Positions 9,104-17,603 of a DNA stretch of 47,793 nt are shown here, piece after piece (the first letter of the stretch is position 1; each line of letters begins with the position of its first letter). The notes beneath the pieces were generated by a model. That model worked only from the letters and a program-made list of their open reading frames with translations. It did no database searches and had not been told where the DNA came from. The position numbers and the translations under genes were made by a program. Source of the DNA: an uncultured Pseudomonadota bacterium (lineage in GTDB: Bacteria > Bdellovibrionota_B > Oligoflexia > Oligoflexales > CAIMVM01); NCBI GenBank assembly GCA_903844895.1, contig CAIMVM010000088.1, forward strand, positions 1 through 47,793. Reading direction: 5' to 3'.

Positions 9104-9837
9104 TATCCTTTCCCTAGATCCGTTTGGAGGAATTTTTGGGGAGCAGGAGTAATATCAATTTTAATTTTTTTAACGACAAGAATGCTCGATCGTGCCGGGA
9201 CAATCTCGTTCTTCATCAGAACTTTTGCTGGTCGTGTATAGGACTTGCTATATTCTTTGACGTCACTAAATTCAGCGCTTCGAAGCTTTTTACCACTTGT
9301 ACCGAAATATTCCCCTTTTAGGGGCATAAAGTTAGATTTTGCGATCCAAAGATGGATCAAGTCATAGGACGTGTCTTTGTTTTTTGATTTTAGCTCTAGT
9401 TTGTAACTTGAAGGATCCTCACTGGTAATGATTTTCCCATCAAAGTCTTTTGTGTAGTTGACTCTCAATATATCTGAATTATTGAAGTCACCACCTTGAA
9501 AGCTGTCGCGATTTGCTAGGCGAGAGGCTCTCTTCAAATTGGGGAGGTAGAGCCAAGAGTTGTCGCCAATACGCAGAATCTCTTGCCCAGAGACTGCGCT
9601 GGGGGAAGTAAACCAGATGCGAAATTTATCGTCTCCTGATTTAAGGGCCTTCATGGAATAAGTGCGGGAGGTTCCGTCCTCACGATTCGAAGTCATGTCC
9701 ATTTCGGACTCAAACTGAGCTGGTCCCATAATTTTGTCATATTTTTCAAGTAACTCTGCCGCTGTAACATCCGCATAGGCATTTTGATTGAAGGTGTAAT
9801 TCATAGCGAGCAGTAGACAAAAAGAGATTCGATTCAT
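9103..9837 (-). CDS. LolA-like outer-membrane lipoprotein-sorting protein
   Basis: This is a periplasmic protein of about 244 residues with a signal peptide (MNRISFCLLLAMNYTFNQ..YA). It then shows the LolA/LppX-like pattern of COG2834 (TP0789-type): AAELLEKYDKIMGP, FRIWFTSPSAVSGQEIL, GDNSWLYLPNLKRASRL and the strand LIHLWIAKSNFMPLKGEYF. Such proteins carry a lipid or acylated substrate in a half-barrel across the periplasm. The start at 9837 has TTAGGAG seven bases upstream; an upstream extension to 9867 lacks this. Its neighbours are the FtsX permease upstream and the barrel downstream, matching a Lol-like relay. Confidence 0.82.
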   Translation of the reverse strand: MNRISFCLLLAMNYTFNQNAYADVTAAELLEKYDKIMGPAQFESEMDMTSNREDGTSRTYSMKALKSGDDKFRIWFTSPSAVSGQEILRIGDNSWLYLPNLKRASRLANRDSFQGGDFNNSDILRVNYTKDFDGKIITSEDPSSYKLELKSKNKDTSYDLIHLWIAKSNFMPLKGEYFGTSGKKLRSAEFSDVKEYSKSYTRPAKVLMKNEIVPARSSILVVKKIKIDITPAPQKFLQTDLGKG

Positions 9838-9847
9838 AATAAAACTC

Positions 9848-11068
9848 CTAACTTCTAAGGGCATCAACGGGATTGAGGTTCGACGCTTTTAAGGCCGGCA
9901 AAAAACCGGCTAATATAGTACAAATACACGCGGCAAGAACAGAGCCTGCGGCAAAGCTCGAAGACACTTCTGGATAGAGAAGAGTTTTTTGAAACACAGC
10001 TGTAAACTCCACCCCATTTAGGGACATGATAAAATTGGCTCCTATTCCAAGCAGAGCGCCTAGGACACCACCTACTAGGCCTAAGGTAAAGGCTTCTAAA
10101 ATGAAAATGCGAAGGATCTGTCCCTGAGTGACACCAATCGCCAGCATCGTGCCAATCTCTTTGTTTCGCTCGTGGACGGTCATCAACATGGTGTTTCCTA
10201 CGAGGAACATCACCAGGACAAAAAGCACCACTGAGACGATACTTATGATCACTTTTTGTCTAAAGACGACATCCCGAATAAAGGGCTGTGCTTCCTGCCA
10301 GTCAATAACTTCATATTTGTTTCCTAGAAGCTCCCGGAGCTTTGCCTTTACGGCAGGTATGTTTTCCATATGATCAACGCTTAAGGCTAGCTCTGTGACT
10401 CTCTGCTCTAATCCCGTCAGATCCTGAGCAAGCTTTAAGGGAACGGTTACAAACCTTAACTCCGCTAATGCATTCAGAGCTGCCGCTGTACCTGAAACGG
10501 AAGCATCGACAGCATTTTGTCTGCCTTCAGGGCTTGCCCCGGAAAGGGTTACATTTGATGAAGAACCAACATCTAAATCCAGAGAGTTCGCCAGCTCATT
10601 GCCTACAATAATCTGAGATGCATCCTCGTCCTTTAATGATCTACCTTTTGTAATGATGCTAGGTGCTTGAGGACATACTTTAAGTTCAGAACTTGGTTTA
10701 ACACCCGTGCCAAAGACAATGGTTTGGTTTTTGCCGTTAGAAATCGTTCCTGAAAAATTAACTCGCGGAGCGACTCCGGTTACATGTTCGATGGCCAAAA
10801 TTTTTTGTTCAAGTTCAGGTGGATATTCAAAGTTCAGCCCTACTGGATTACCGGCAAGATTCTCCATAAATCCGACCTTGTGAACCTGAATGGCTCCAAT
10901 GCGACTTTTGACGACACTTTCCACGGTCATGTTTAAGAATCCGTCGGCAACTCCTTTTAAAATAATGACAATAGCGATTCCAAAGAAAATCGCAGCCAAG
11001 GTAAAAAGGCTTCTCCTGCGGTTTCTGGTGAGATTTTTAAATGCAATTTGTAAAAAAGTAAGATTCAT
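9848..11068 (-). CDS. ABC transporter permease, FtsX/LolC family
   Basis: A 406-residue inner-membrane protein has one N-terminal membrane helix after FKNLTRNRRRSLFTLAAIFFG and a large periplasmic MacB-like domain (about 45-260). Three C-terminal helices form the FtsX domain, with the typical HERNKEIGTMLAIGVTQGQI. The organisation matches LolC/LolE and MacB half-permeases. The start ATG overlaps the TGA of the preceding permease, so the two are translationally coupled and probably form a heterodimer that uses the ATPase encoded three genes downstream. Confidence 0.92.
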   Translation of the reverse strand: MNLTFLQIAFKNLTRNRRRSLFTLAAIFFGIAIVIILKGVADGFLNMTVESVVKSRIGAIQVHKVGFMENLAGNPVGLNFEYPPELEQKILAIEHVTGVAPRVNFSGTISNGKNQTIVFGTGVKPSSELKVCPQAPSIITKGRSLKDEDASQIIVGNELANSLDLDVGSSSNVTLSGASPEGRQNAVDASVSGTAAALNALAELRFVTVPLKLAQDLTGLEQRVTELALSVDHMENIPAVKAKLRELLGNKYEVIDWQEAQPFIRDVVFRQKVIISIVSVVLFVLVMFLVGNTMLMTVHERNKEIGTMLAIGVTQGQILRIFILEAFTLGLVGGVLGALLGIGANFIMSLNGVEFTAVFQKTLLYPEVSSSFAAGSVLAACICTILAGFLPALKASNLNPVDALRS

Positions 11069-12318
11069 GTCGCTTGCAATGCCTCCACAGGATCAAGGCG
11101 GCTGGCCCTATAGGCAGGCCAAAGACTAACCAGGCTTGTGAAGAGGATGGAGATCGATCCATTTGCCAAAACCCACGAAGGGTCAAGTGTCGGACGCATT
11201 AGGAATTTAAACGTGGATCCTGGCGCACTTATGGGTATCCCAAAATGATGCATCAAAAAAACGAAAAAGTAACCTGCTAAAACGCCAGCAAAGGCACCTA
11301 CAACCGCTAGTAGAAAGCCCTCAACTACGAAAAGAAGCACGATCTGCTGTCTTCTTACGCCTACCGACATCATGGTGCCAATCTCTCTTGTGCGCTCCAA
11401 AACACTCATAAACATGGCATTCACAATTCCCAAAATAATAACTGTATAAAAAGCAATGGATATAAAATAGAAAATTCTACCTATATCTGCAGTCATCTTC
11501 TTGAGAACTGGAATTAATTCTTCCCAGGTTTGTACCTCAAACTCTGGCCCTAAGGTTTGCTTAAGGTTCTGGGCCGTTGTCTCCACCACAGCTAAAGAAC
11601 TGACCCTGAGTAAATAACTTGTAGCAAGGCCTTCCATTCTCAATAGCTTGCGCGCCGTTTCTAGGGGGACGAGAGCAAAGCGCTTGTCTCCAGGTACCGC
11701 GTTAGCAAGAAGTCCCACTGGTTTTAAAATTTCACCATTTAGCGAGCCATCCACATCCGAAGACATTAAAACCGGCCACTGGTCTTCCGTTGCAGCTAGA
11801 TTAATTTTGGAGCCAATAATCGCAGCTAAGTCTTTATTCAAAACGATTTCTTTACGATCGGAATGACTTAGAAAAGTTCCATCAGTCGTCCAACTTTTAA
11901 GATTGGGAGCCACCACGTCTTCGCTTGCCGGATCAATTCCCAAAAGCCCCATAAAAGAAGTTTCAGAGTTTCCTTGAGAGTCGGGTGCGGTTGAGTACAG
12001 TCCGGTAAATTGCAAGCGCGGAGCCAATCCCGTAACCTGCGGAACCGCTAATATTTTGGCTCTTAGTTCTGGGGTATCCTTAATGGATTGATCCAAAGGG
12101 CTAGAAAGTACATTCTTAGAATAACCGGCTTTGTGGATTTGGATCATGCCCGTATAGCCATAAATCGCAGCATCAATTTGCGCCGATAGTACGGCATTTA
12201 TAAATCCCCTGAGACTCATCATGATGCTAATGCCGATGACTAGAGCCCCTAGGGTCAACAAGGTCCGTTTCCGATTCCGTCTCAAGTTGCGGGCGGCAAT
12301 GATTAAAAGTGGATGCAC
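11065..12318 (-). CDS. ABC transporter permease, FtsX/LolE family
   Basis: This 417-residue first gene of the operon has the same topology as its downstream partner. An N-terminal helix follows IAARNLRRNRKRTLLTLGAL, then a periplasmic core of about 220 residues, then three C-terminal helices with LERTREIGTMMSVGVRRQQI. The GTG start has GAGG six bases upstream. A sigma70-like promoter precedes it. Having two distinct permeases resembles the LolCDE arrangement, although a barrel and O-antigen enzymes in the same operon point to a cargo other than ordinary lipoproteins. The substrate is inferred only from context. Confidence 0.92.
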   Translation of the reverse strand: MHPLLIIAARNLRRNRKRTLLTLGALVIGISIMMSLRGFINAVLSAQIDAAIYGYTGMIQIHKAGYSKNVLSSPLDQSIKDTPELRAKILAVPQVTGLAPRLQFTGLYSTAPDSQGNSETSFMGLLGIDPASEDVVAPNLKSWTTDGTFLSHSDRKEIVLNKDLAAIIGSKINLAATEDQWPVLMSSDVDGSLNGEILKPVGLLANAVPGDKRFALVPLETARKLLRMEGLATSYLLRVSSLAVVETTAQNLKQTLGPEFEVQTWEELIPVLKKMTADIGRIFYFISIAFYTVIILGIVNAMFMSVLERTREIGTMMSVGVRRQQIVLLFVVEGFLLAVVGAFAGVLAGYFFVFLMHHFGIPISAPGSTFKFLMRPTLDPSWVLANGSISILFTSLVSLWPAYRASRLDPVEALQAT

Positions 12319-12342
12319 TTAAACCTCACGTTGATCTGTGCA

Positions 12343-12371
12343 ATAGTAACTTTTAAATAGCTTTGGAACAA
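12343..12371 (-). promoter_or_regulatory. Sigma70-like promoter of the export operon
   Basis: On the minus strand TTGTTC (12366-12371) and TACTAT (12343-12348) are separated by exactly 17 bases. Transcription would begin about 20 bases before the GTG start of the first permease. This is the only promoter-like match seen upstream of the seven-gene operon. Confidence 0.55.
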
Positions 12372-12565
12372 GAATATAATTCCTTTGAATCCGTCGTAAC
12401 GACTGGTAATTTTTGAATTAATCTTGCAGTGCCAGGAATTTACTGTTCGACCGGTGTATGGAATCGTAGCTGCGTGCCTCGCAGATATCGCCTACGACCG
12501 TCTTGATTTCTGGGAGATGATTTTCTAAATAGTCCTATGCCAATCGGTCGATAACCCGACGTTTT

Positions 12566-12597
12566 TATTGTTTTTTAGCAGCCCCAAACAATATTTA
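12566..12597 (+). promoter_or_regulatory. Promoter with internal inverted repeat for the lipoprotein gene
   Basis: A possible -35 TTGTTT (12568-12573) and -10 TATTTA (12592-12597) are spaced by 18 bases. The inverted repeat TATTGTTT (12566-12573) and AAACAATA (12586-12593), eight of eight bases with a 12-base loop, covers the spacer and both boxes. This is the geometry of an operator. The rest of the 12319-12648 gap shows no coding sequence. Confidence 0.4.
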
Positions 12598-12648
12598 ATA
12601 GGATCGCGTTCTAAGTCGATAAGACGCGGCTCTTAGAAAGGGGATTTT

Positions 12649-13449
12649 GTGAAAGACGCAAACCTAAATGTGTCTTTAATTATGGTTGTTGGCATGGTTC
12701 TCCTGCATGTGTCTTGCGCCGACCCAAAGTCGCATTCAGTGGATTCAAAATCTTCAAGTGTTAGTACTGAAGTCAGTCAGGATGATTACGCCGATGATCA
12801 AAATACAATCAGTTCGGCTCTTAAAAAGTTAGACTTAGCAGAAGCTGATCTTAAAAATGTGCCGGGGGCTGCTGAACTTGTTTCGACAGATGTCGAGGAT
12901 TTTTTAGCCAGCAAAGAGCCTGTTGCGAGCTTGGCGACTTCCGGCAGTCCAAGCGATCCCAAAGTCGACAAAGATGCTAAAGATGCCTTACAGGAAGCAA
13001 GAAAGTTCCAACAACTTCTTCTTGGGAGCGAAAAAATCACAGATTTTAGTAAAATCAGAGAACTTATAAAAGATTTTGCTAAAACCCTAAAAGGCCCTGA
13101 ATTAAGCGCTAAAATTGACGAGATTGTAAAGTCGACTCTTGACAGCTTGGAGAAGCAGAAGTTGGCAATAAAAGCTGCGCGCGCCCTTAATAAAGAAACC
13201 GTGGCCAAGATTCAGGATTTCAAAATGGGAGTGCTAAAAAATTGCCTTCCTGCAAAGGGAATCTTTGCAGATAAAGGTGCTTTTTTTGATCAGCTTTGTA
13301 AAGTAGTTCCAAAGCTAGAACTATGCACTAAGCTAGGCGAACTGAAAATTGCAGTAGGCGACAAGACCGCTTGTGAGAAATCGATCTCAGATCTGAGAGC
13401 CTTTGTAAAAGTATCTGTTGAGTCTTTAAAAGTTCCGGTTGCTCCCTAA
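12649..13449 (+). CDS. Helical lipoprotein of unknown function
   Basis: The GTG start follows GAAAGGGG. The signal peptide ends in lipobox HVSC, with lipidated Cys23. Residues 24-115 are Ser/Asp-rich and probably disordered. From about 115 to 190 the sequence is strongly helical and Lys/Leu-rich (DALQEARKFQQLLLGSEK, TLDSLEKQKLAIKAARALNK), possibly coiled coil. The end contains four cysteines in a compact region (KNCLPAKG, QLCKVV, ELCTKLG, KTACEKS) that could pair. No family is recognised. It has its own promoter region and converges on a doubtful small minus-strand frame. Confidence 0.8.
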   Translation: MKDANLNVSLIMVVGMVLLHVSCADPKSHSVDSKSSSVSTEVSQDDYADDQNTISSALKKLDLAEADLKNVPGAAELVSTDVEDFLASKEPVASLATSGSPSDPKVDKDAKDALQEARKFQQLLLGSEKITDFSKIRELIKDFAKTLKGPELSAKIDEIVKSTLDSLEKQKLAIKAARALNKETVAKIQDFKMGVLKNCLPAKGIFADKGAFFDQLCKVVPKLELCTKLGELKIAVGDKTACEKSISDLRAFVKVSVESLKVPVAP

Positions 13450-13763
13450 GTGATTCTCAAGGCGATAGGTTTCTTTGTCCATTTGGGTAGCGGCCGTACT
13501 TTATAATCTAGGATGGGTGAGTCAAGAGAAATACTGAGTGGTATCTTCATGCAAGCGCAAGAAGGAGCATGATGCGTTTCATCTTGGTTGAATCTTTTAT
13601 GATCGGCTGTTACCAAGAGTTGTCCCCAAATCGTTTTCTTGTATCTCTCTGTCAGTGATACTGGGTCACAGTCTTCTTTTAGATATAAACCCACCAATTT
13701 AGTTTCAAATTTGGAATTGTGCGTTTTCATGTATAGAGTGAGGATTTTGCAGTCGTGGCTCAA
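13446..13763 (-). CDS. Doubtful small protein, 105 aa
   Basis: The minus-strand frame starts at TTG after AAGGGA. An internal ATG at 13730 would give a 94-residue product but lacks a binding site. The composition is fairly protein-like (KTIWGQLLVTADHKRF, SISLDSPILDYKVRPL), with no signal peptide or membrane segment. Its stop overlaps the last bases of the preceding lipoprotein gene on the other strand. It covers most of a gap otherwise without a gene. No family is recognised, and it could be noncoding. Confidence 0.35.
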   Translation of the reverse strand: MSHDCKILTLYMKTHNSKFETKLVGLYLKEDCDPVSLTERYKKTIWGQLLVTADHKRFNQDETHHAPSCACMKIPLSISLDSPILDYKVRPLPKWTKKPIALRIT

Positions 13764-13954
13764 AAAATTCCCTTTCGATCTTTGGCCTTATAAGTTCTTG
13801 CTGGGAAATCAATGTATTGAGTGCACGAGGCTGCAATCAGTTTCCGTGTTTAGGAGAGGAAGAATAGCTTAGGATCTGAAGTACAGGTTTATTCGCCGTG
13901 TCTTAAGTGGAGGTATTTTTTACCTTAATTTAGGGTTAGTCCATATGTAACTAT

Positions 13955-13982
13955 TTGATTGGCAAGTATCGGCGGGTATAGT
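13955..13982 (+). promoter_or_regulatory. Sigma70-like promoter
   Basis: TTGATT (13955-13960) and TATAGT (13977-13982) are separated by 16 bases, about 43 bases upstream of the ATG of the small outer-membrane protein gene. This is one of the best -35/-10 pairs in the window. Confidence 0.6.
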
Positions 13983-14024
13983 ATGGAGTAGTTTCCTTTG
14001 AGCCATTTACCAGAAAGGTACTTT

Positions 14025-14585
14025 ATGAAATTTTTATCCGTTTTGTCCCTCGTCCTCTTTAGCATTACATCTATTCACGCCCAAGGCGCGACCTTTGAAA
14101 ATGCAAAGTTTGCCGCACAACTCGACGGTAAAATTACTGAGGTCAGTAAAGAAGAAGCATTTTTAGGTGGTATTTCTTGGTTTGTGCGAGTTCCCTATGT
14201 GGACTTTGGGTTGGGCGCTGGTGCTATGTTGAATTCTACGGATGGTCTCAGTGCAGATGCTGTCGAAAATTCAGGAAATATTACCTATGGACAGGTTTCC
14301 GCTGAAGGAAAGATTTTTGACACAAAATATGTTCAAATGGGATTGGGCTTATCTCGTGGCCTTTACCGCTATTCTTGGGAAGTACCAAGAACGGAAACAT
14401 CTTATGAAACCAAATCGATCTCTGAGTCTGTATGGGAATATGGCCCAAGCATTATGATACCGGCATCCATTACAAGTTTAAAATTTGGCTATTCAAGAAG
14501 AGTCTTGGCAAACAAAAGCAGCCTAGATTTGGCAAAAAGACTGCAAGGTAGTTCCTACCAATTGAGTTTTGTAAATTACTTCTAA
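14025..14585 (+). CDS. Small outer-membrane beta-barrel-like protein
   Basis: The 186-residue product starts at an ATG preceded by GAAAGG. A clean signal peptide (MKFLSVLSLVLFSITSIHAQG) would be cleaved after HAQ or close by. The mature part alternates short strands and turns (VPYVDFGLGAGAML, VQMGLGLSRGLYRYSW, TSLKFGYSRRVLAN) and ends in YQLSFVNYF, a barrel-type C-terminus with final Phe. This fits an eight-strand OmpA/OmpW-sized barrel of unknown role. It is monocistronic, with its own promoter upstream and a strong terminator directly downstream. Confidence 0.75.
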   Translation: MKFLSVLSLVLFSITSIHAQGATFENAKFAAQLDGKITEVSKEEAFLGGISWFVRVPYVDFGLGAGAMLNSTDGLSADAVENSGNITYGQVSAEGKIFDTKYVQMGLGLSRGLYRYSWEVPRTETSYETKSISESVWEYGPSIMIPASITSLKFGYSRRVLANKSSLDLAKRLQGSSYQLSFVNYF

Positions 14586-14621
14586 TTTCCAGGTTCTTAG
14601 AGCCGGTTAAGCAAGTGGCAT

Positions 14622-14653
14622 GAGAGCATTTCGATGAGAAATGCTCTCTTTTT
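14622..14653 (+). terminator. Intrinsic terminator
   Basis: An 11-bp perfect stem, GAGAGCATTTC (14622-14632) with GAAATGCTCTC (14638-14648), has a five-base loop and is followed by five T. It lies 37 bases after the outer-membrane protein gene. Confidence 0.92.
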
Positions 14654-14654
14654 G

Positions 14655-14790
14655 CATAGGTCAATGGTGCCTGGATGGATTTAATCAGGAAGTTCTCTTG
14701 ATCCTTCTGCTGCTCCAAAATCACCCAGAAGGGGAGATCGTCTCTCTTAAAGTCTTCATTTAAGATCTTGGGTTTTTCGTCTTGGGACAA
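14655..14790 (-). pseudogene. Possible coding remnant before the mannosidase operon
   Basis: The minus-strand frame from a TTG at 14790 reads DFKRDDLPFWVILEQQKDQ and similar protein-like sequence for about 45 residues. It then runs into the opposing terminator hairpin, where the reading loses quality. There is no ribosome binding site. It may be the start of a truncated gene. The remainder of the gap, 14791-14990, shows only a small GGGTG/CACCC hairpin near 14819-14837. Confidence 0.2.
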
Positions 14791-14990
14791 AAAATGAATC
14801 TATTGTCTGTTCACCGCTAGGGTGCGTCCTATCACCCAGAGGGCAAGCTACTTTTTGAGCAATTTTTAGGTTCTTTCCCCAATCTCCTCAGGCCAAAAAC
14901 CCGCCGTTCAAAGGGAATTTCTTTAATTTGGAATGTGCCGGCTATTGGTGTAGGCTCCACGAAAGTCAGGACCAGATTCTAGAGGTTTCT

Positions 14991-17603
14991 TTGAAAAACG
15001 TATTTGTTGTACCACACACTCACTGGGACCGTGCCTGGTACCTACCGTTTGAAGTGTTTAGGCATCGTCTGGTCCGATTTGTCGATAGAGTGCTGCAAGT
15101 ATTAGAAGAAAACGATTCGTTTACCAGTTTTACTTTGGATGGACAGACTGTAGTCCTCGATGATTATTTAGAAATCAGGCCAGAGAACCGCGAGAGGATC
15201 AAGCGCCTAGCAGCTAGTAACAGGATGGAGATGGGTCCCTGGTATACACTTCCAGATCTCATGCTCGCGAGTGGCGAGTCCTTGATTCGAAATATCGAGA
15301 TGGGTTTGAAGCATGCTAAAGAGTTTGGTGGAGGGATGAGGGTTGGCTATGTTCCGGATCCCTTTGGTCATCCAGCCGAACTTCCGCAGGTTTTGGCTGG
15401 CTTTGGTATAGATACCTTCATTTTTATGAGGGGAATTTCTTCCGAATTAAAGTCCCGGGCAGGAAATCACTTTATTTGGAAATCGCCAAGCGGATCTGAA
15501 GTATTAGCGATCTATCAGCCTGGAGGCTACCTAGAAGCTTCCGCTTTAGGATACCCAGAGCAGTGGGGGAGGAACGAGGGACGAGAGCCAGACCTTGAGT
15601 TAGCCAGAAAAAGACTTATGGAGGGGATAGAAGGGGCTTTAAAGCTACAGAGCGAGGCCTCACCGATATTGCTTCCTAACGGTTGTGACCATATGCCTAT
15701 CCAAGCAGAACTTCCAAAAATTATAGAAGATCTCAATCGATCAGGGATGTCACTTTCCATTTCAAACTTATCCCGATATACCAGCGCACTAAAATCAGCA
15801 GCAAAAGATTTGCCATCTTATTCTGGCGATCTTTTGGGAAATGTAGATCATCCGATTTTAAGTAGTGTCTGGTCCACCCACATCCGGCTTAAGATTTTAA
15901 ATCGTCGCGCAGAAAAAATGTTGACGCGATATGTAGAGCCACTTCAGCATTTGCTTCGAAAGTATGGGCCCTCCCAAGAAGCCTTTGTGGAAGGCATGTG
16001 GAGAAAACTATTTAAAAATCAGGCCCATGACGATATTTGCGGGTGTTCTCACGACGATGTTCATAAAGAAGATGAAGCTCGGTTTCAGCGAATCTTAGCT
16101 CTCTCCCAAGATTTGATCTTAGAGAAATTAGAAGCCTTGGCTCTCTGTGAAGGTTTAGGGCCGGTAGCTGGCAAGATGGCTACGAGGCTATTTCTCTTTA
16201 ATCCAAACCCCACGCCGTTTTTAGGTCGTTTAAGTGCAAAAATTTTGATCCCAAATCCATTGGGTGAGTTTGCCTCGGCGACTCCTGCATCGGCTTTGCA
16301 GTGTCGATTTCCGGATGGAAAAATCATTCCAGTTGCCGTGAAAAGTACGACTGCTACGGACATTCGAAATCGATTTTTAGAGACTACCTGGGGAAGATCC
16401 TATGAGATCTTTTTTCCTGCTGAATTGGAATCCCTTCAATATCAGACCGTCACCATAGAGGAGGTCCCTCAAGAGTTTTCTCTTGAACCCTCGACGAATC
16501 AGATTTCGGGCTATGGTTATGAATTCGAAGCATCCTCTCACCAAATGGTTCTTAGGGGTCAAGAGGAAAACTTTGAATTAAAGGACTTTCTATCTTTTGA
16601 GTGGCAAGAAGATTTGGGTGATACCTACTCTGCAAGTATTACGGAAGGCACTCAAGTTCTTTCTAAAATCGTATTCATCGAACCAAGACAGAGATCCATT
16701 AGGGTGGGCTATGAGCTACATGTTAGGCACTCTTCTGGGCTATCCGTTAAGCCGAAGGCCCTTAATATCTCGGTGGACTTTTGTATCGCCTCTGACGCAG
16801 GACTTGAGTTGTCTATTTACTACAATAATGAAGTTAAAGATGGTCGTCTCAGACTATTAATAAAACCTGGGTTCTCCTGCCAGGAAGCGATTTCAGATGG
16901 TCACTTTCGCTTGCTTAGGCAAGGAAGGAGTCCCCTCTTACCATCCTCCCATGCACCTCGTTCCTACCCTGGAGAGTTGCCTTACGATACCAGGCACCAG
17001 GGCGAGTTTGTTCTCTTGGAAGACTCACGCAGAAATCATAGACTGTGGATAGCGAATCGCGGGCATCCGGAGTGGGAGCTTTTAGAGGATGGGATCGCAA
17101 TTACTCTTCATAGATCTATTGGCATGCTGTCGGTGGGTGGCGGACGTATTAGAGGTTGTCAAGCAGGTCCCAGCATTCCTACTCCTTACGCGCAGGTATT
17201 AGGGGAGCATCGACATGAGTTCTGCTTGGGCTTGAGTAGTCTATCTAGAAATGATGCAACAAGGCGAGCACGTTCCTTTACAACCCCAGTCTTTGTCACG
17301 GAAGTCCCTTACCTACGGTATGCCCAGGGTGGGGGGCAGGAGCTCCAGTCTGAACCATTGCTACAAACTCTTGATCCTCGGTTAGTTCTTACAAGTTGCC
17401 GAAGGAAGGGCGCTGACCTGGAAATAAGAATTTACAATCAATCATCCTCTGCAGATGACTTTATATTGCTTCTCCCGCAGTTTAAAGAGCTCCAAAAAAC
17501 GACCTTAGACGGAGAGAGATTTTTAGAAACTATTAAGTCACAAGATGGAAGGTTTACAATTCACTTTAAACCTTCAGAAATCATTACTTTGAGGTGTTTA
17601 TGA
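14991..17603 (+). CDS. GH38 alpha-mannosidase, MngB-like
   Basis: This is a glycoside hydrolase of about 870 residues with the GH38 layout. VVPHTHWDRAWY at residues 6-17 provides zinc ligands His11 and Asp13, and GYVPDPFGH carries the catalytic nucleophile Asp123. NQAHDDICGCSHDD near 345 holds the second zinc-binding histidine region; C-terminal beta domains follow. Length and the opening resemble E. coli MngB (mannosylglycerate hydrolase). It has no signal peptide, so it acts in the cytoplasm on an imported mannoside. I chose the TTG at 14991 because AGAGG lies six bases before it; a TTG at 14928 would add 21 residues unlike the family. It is the first gene of a four-gene catabolic operon. 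Confidence 0.88.
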   Translation: MKNVFVVPHTHWDRAWYLPFEVFRHRLVRFVDRVLQVLEENDSFTSFTLDGQTVVLDDYLEIRPENRERIKRLAASNRMEMGPWYTLPDLMLASGESLIRNIEMGLKHAKEFGGGMRVGYVPDPFGHPAELPQVLAGFGIDTFIFMRGISSELKSRAGNHFIWKSPSGSEVLAIYQPGGYLEASALGYPEQWGRNEGREPDLELARKRLMEGIEGALKLQSEASPILLPNGCDHMPIQAELPKIIEDLNRSGMSLSISNLSRYTSALKSAAKDLPSYSGDLLGNVDHPILSSVWSTHIRLKILNRRAEKMLTRYVEPLQHLLRKYGPSQEAFVEGMWRKLFKNQAHDDICGCSHDDVHKEDEARFQRILALSQDLILEKLEALALCEGLGPVAGKMATRLFLFNPNPTPFLGRLSAKILIPNPLGEFASATPASALQCRFPDGKIIPVAVKSTTATDIRNRFLETTWGRSYEIFFPAELESLQYQTVTIEEVPQEFSLEPSTNQISGYGYEFEASSHQMVLRGQEENFELKDFLSFEWQEDLGDTYSASITEGTQVLSKIVFIEPRQRSIRVGYELHVRHSSGLSVKPKALNISVDFCIASDAGLELSIYYNNEVKDGRLRLLIKPGFSCQEAISDGHFRLLRQGRSPLLPSSHAPRSYPGELPYDTRHQGEFVLLEDSRRNHRLWIANRGHPEWELLEDGIAITLHRSIGMLSVGGGRIRGCQAGPSIPTPYAQVLGEHRHEFCLGLSSLSRNDATRRARSFTTPVFVTEVPYLRYAQGGGQELQSEPLLQTLDPRLVLTSCRRKGADLEIRIYNQSSSADDFILLLPQFKELQKTTLDGERFLETIKSQDGRFTIHFKPSEIITLRCL

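Noticed and set aside
12798-13208. 136-codon minus-strand open frame
   Set aside because: It is a shadow of the lipoprotein gene; Leu/Ser/Ala-rich translation mirrors Lys/Asp codons on the other strand.
13639-13872. 77-codon plus-strand open frame
   Set aside because: No ribosome binding site, unusual composition, and it competes with a slightly better minus-strand frame.
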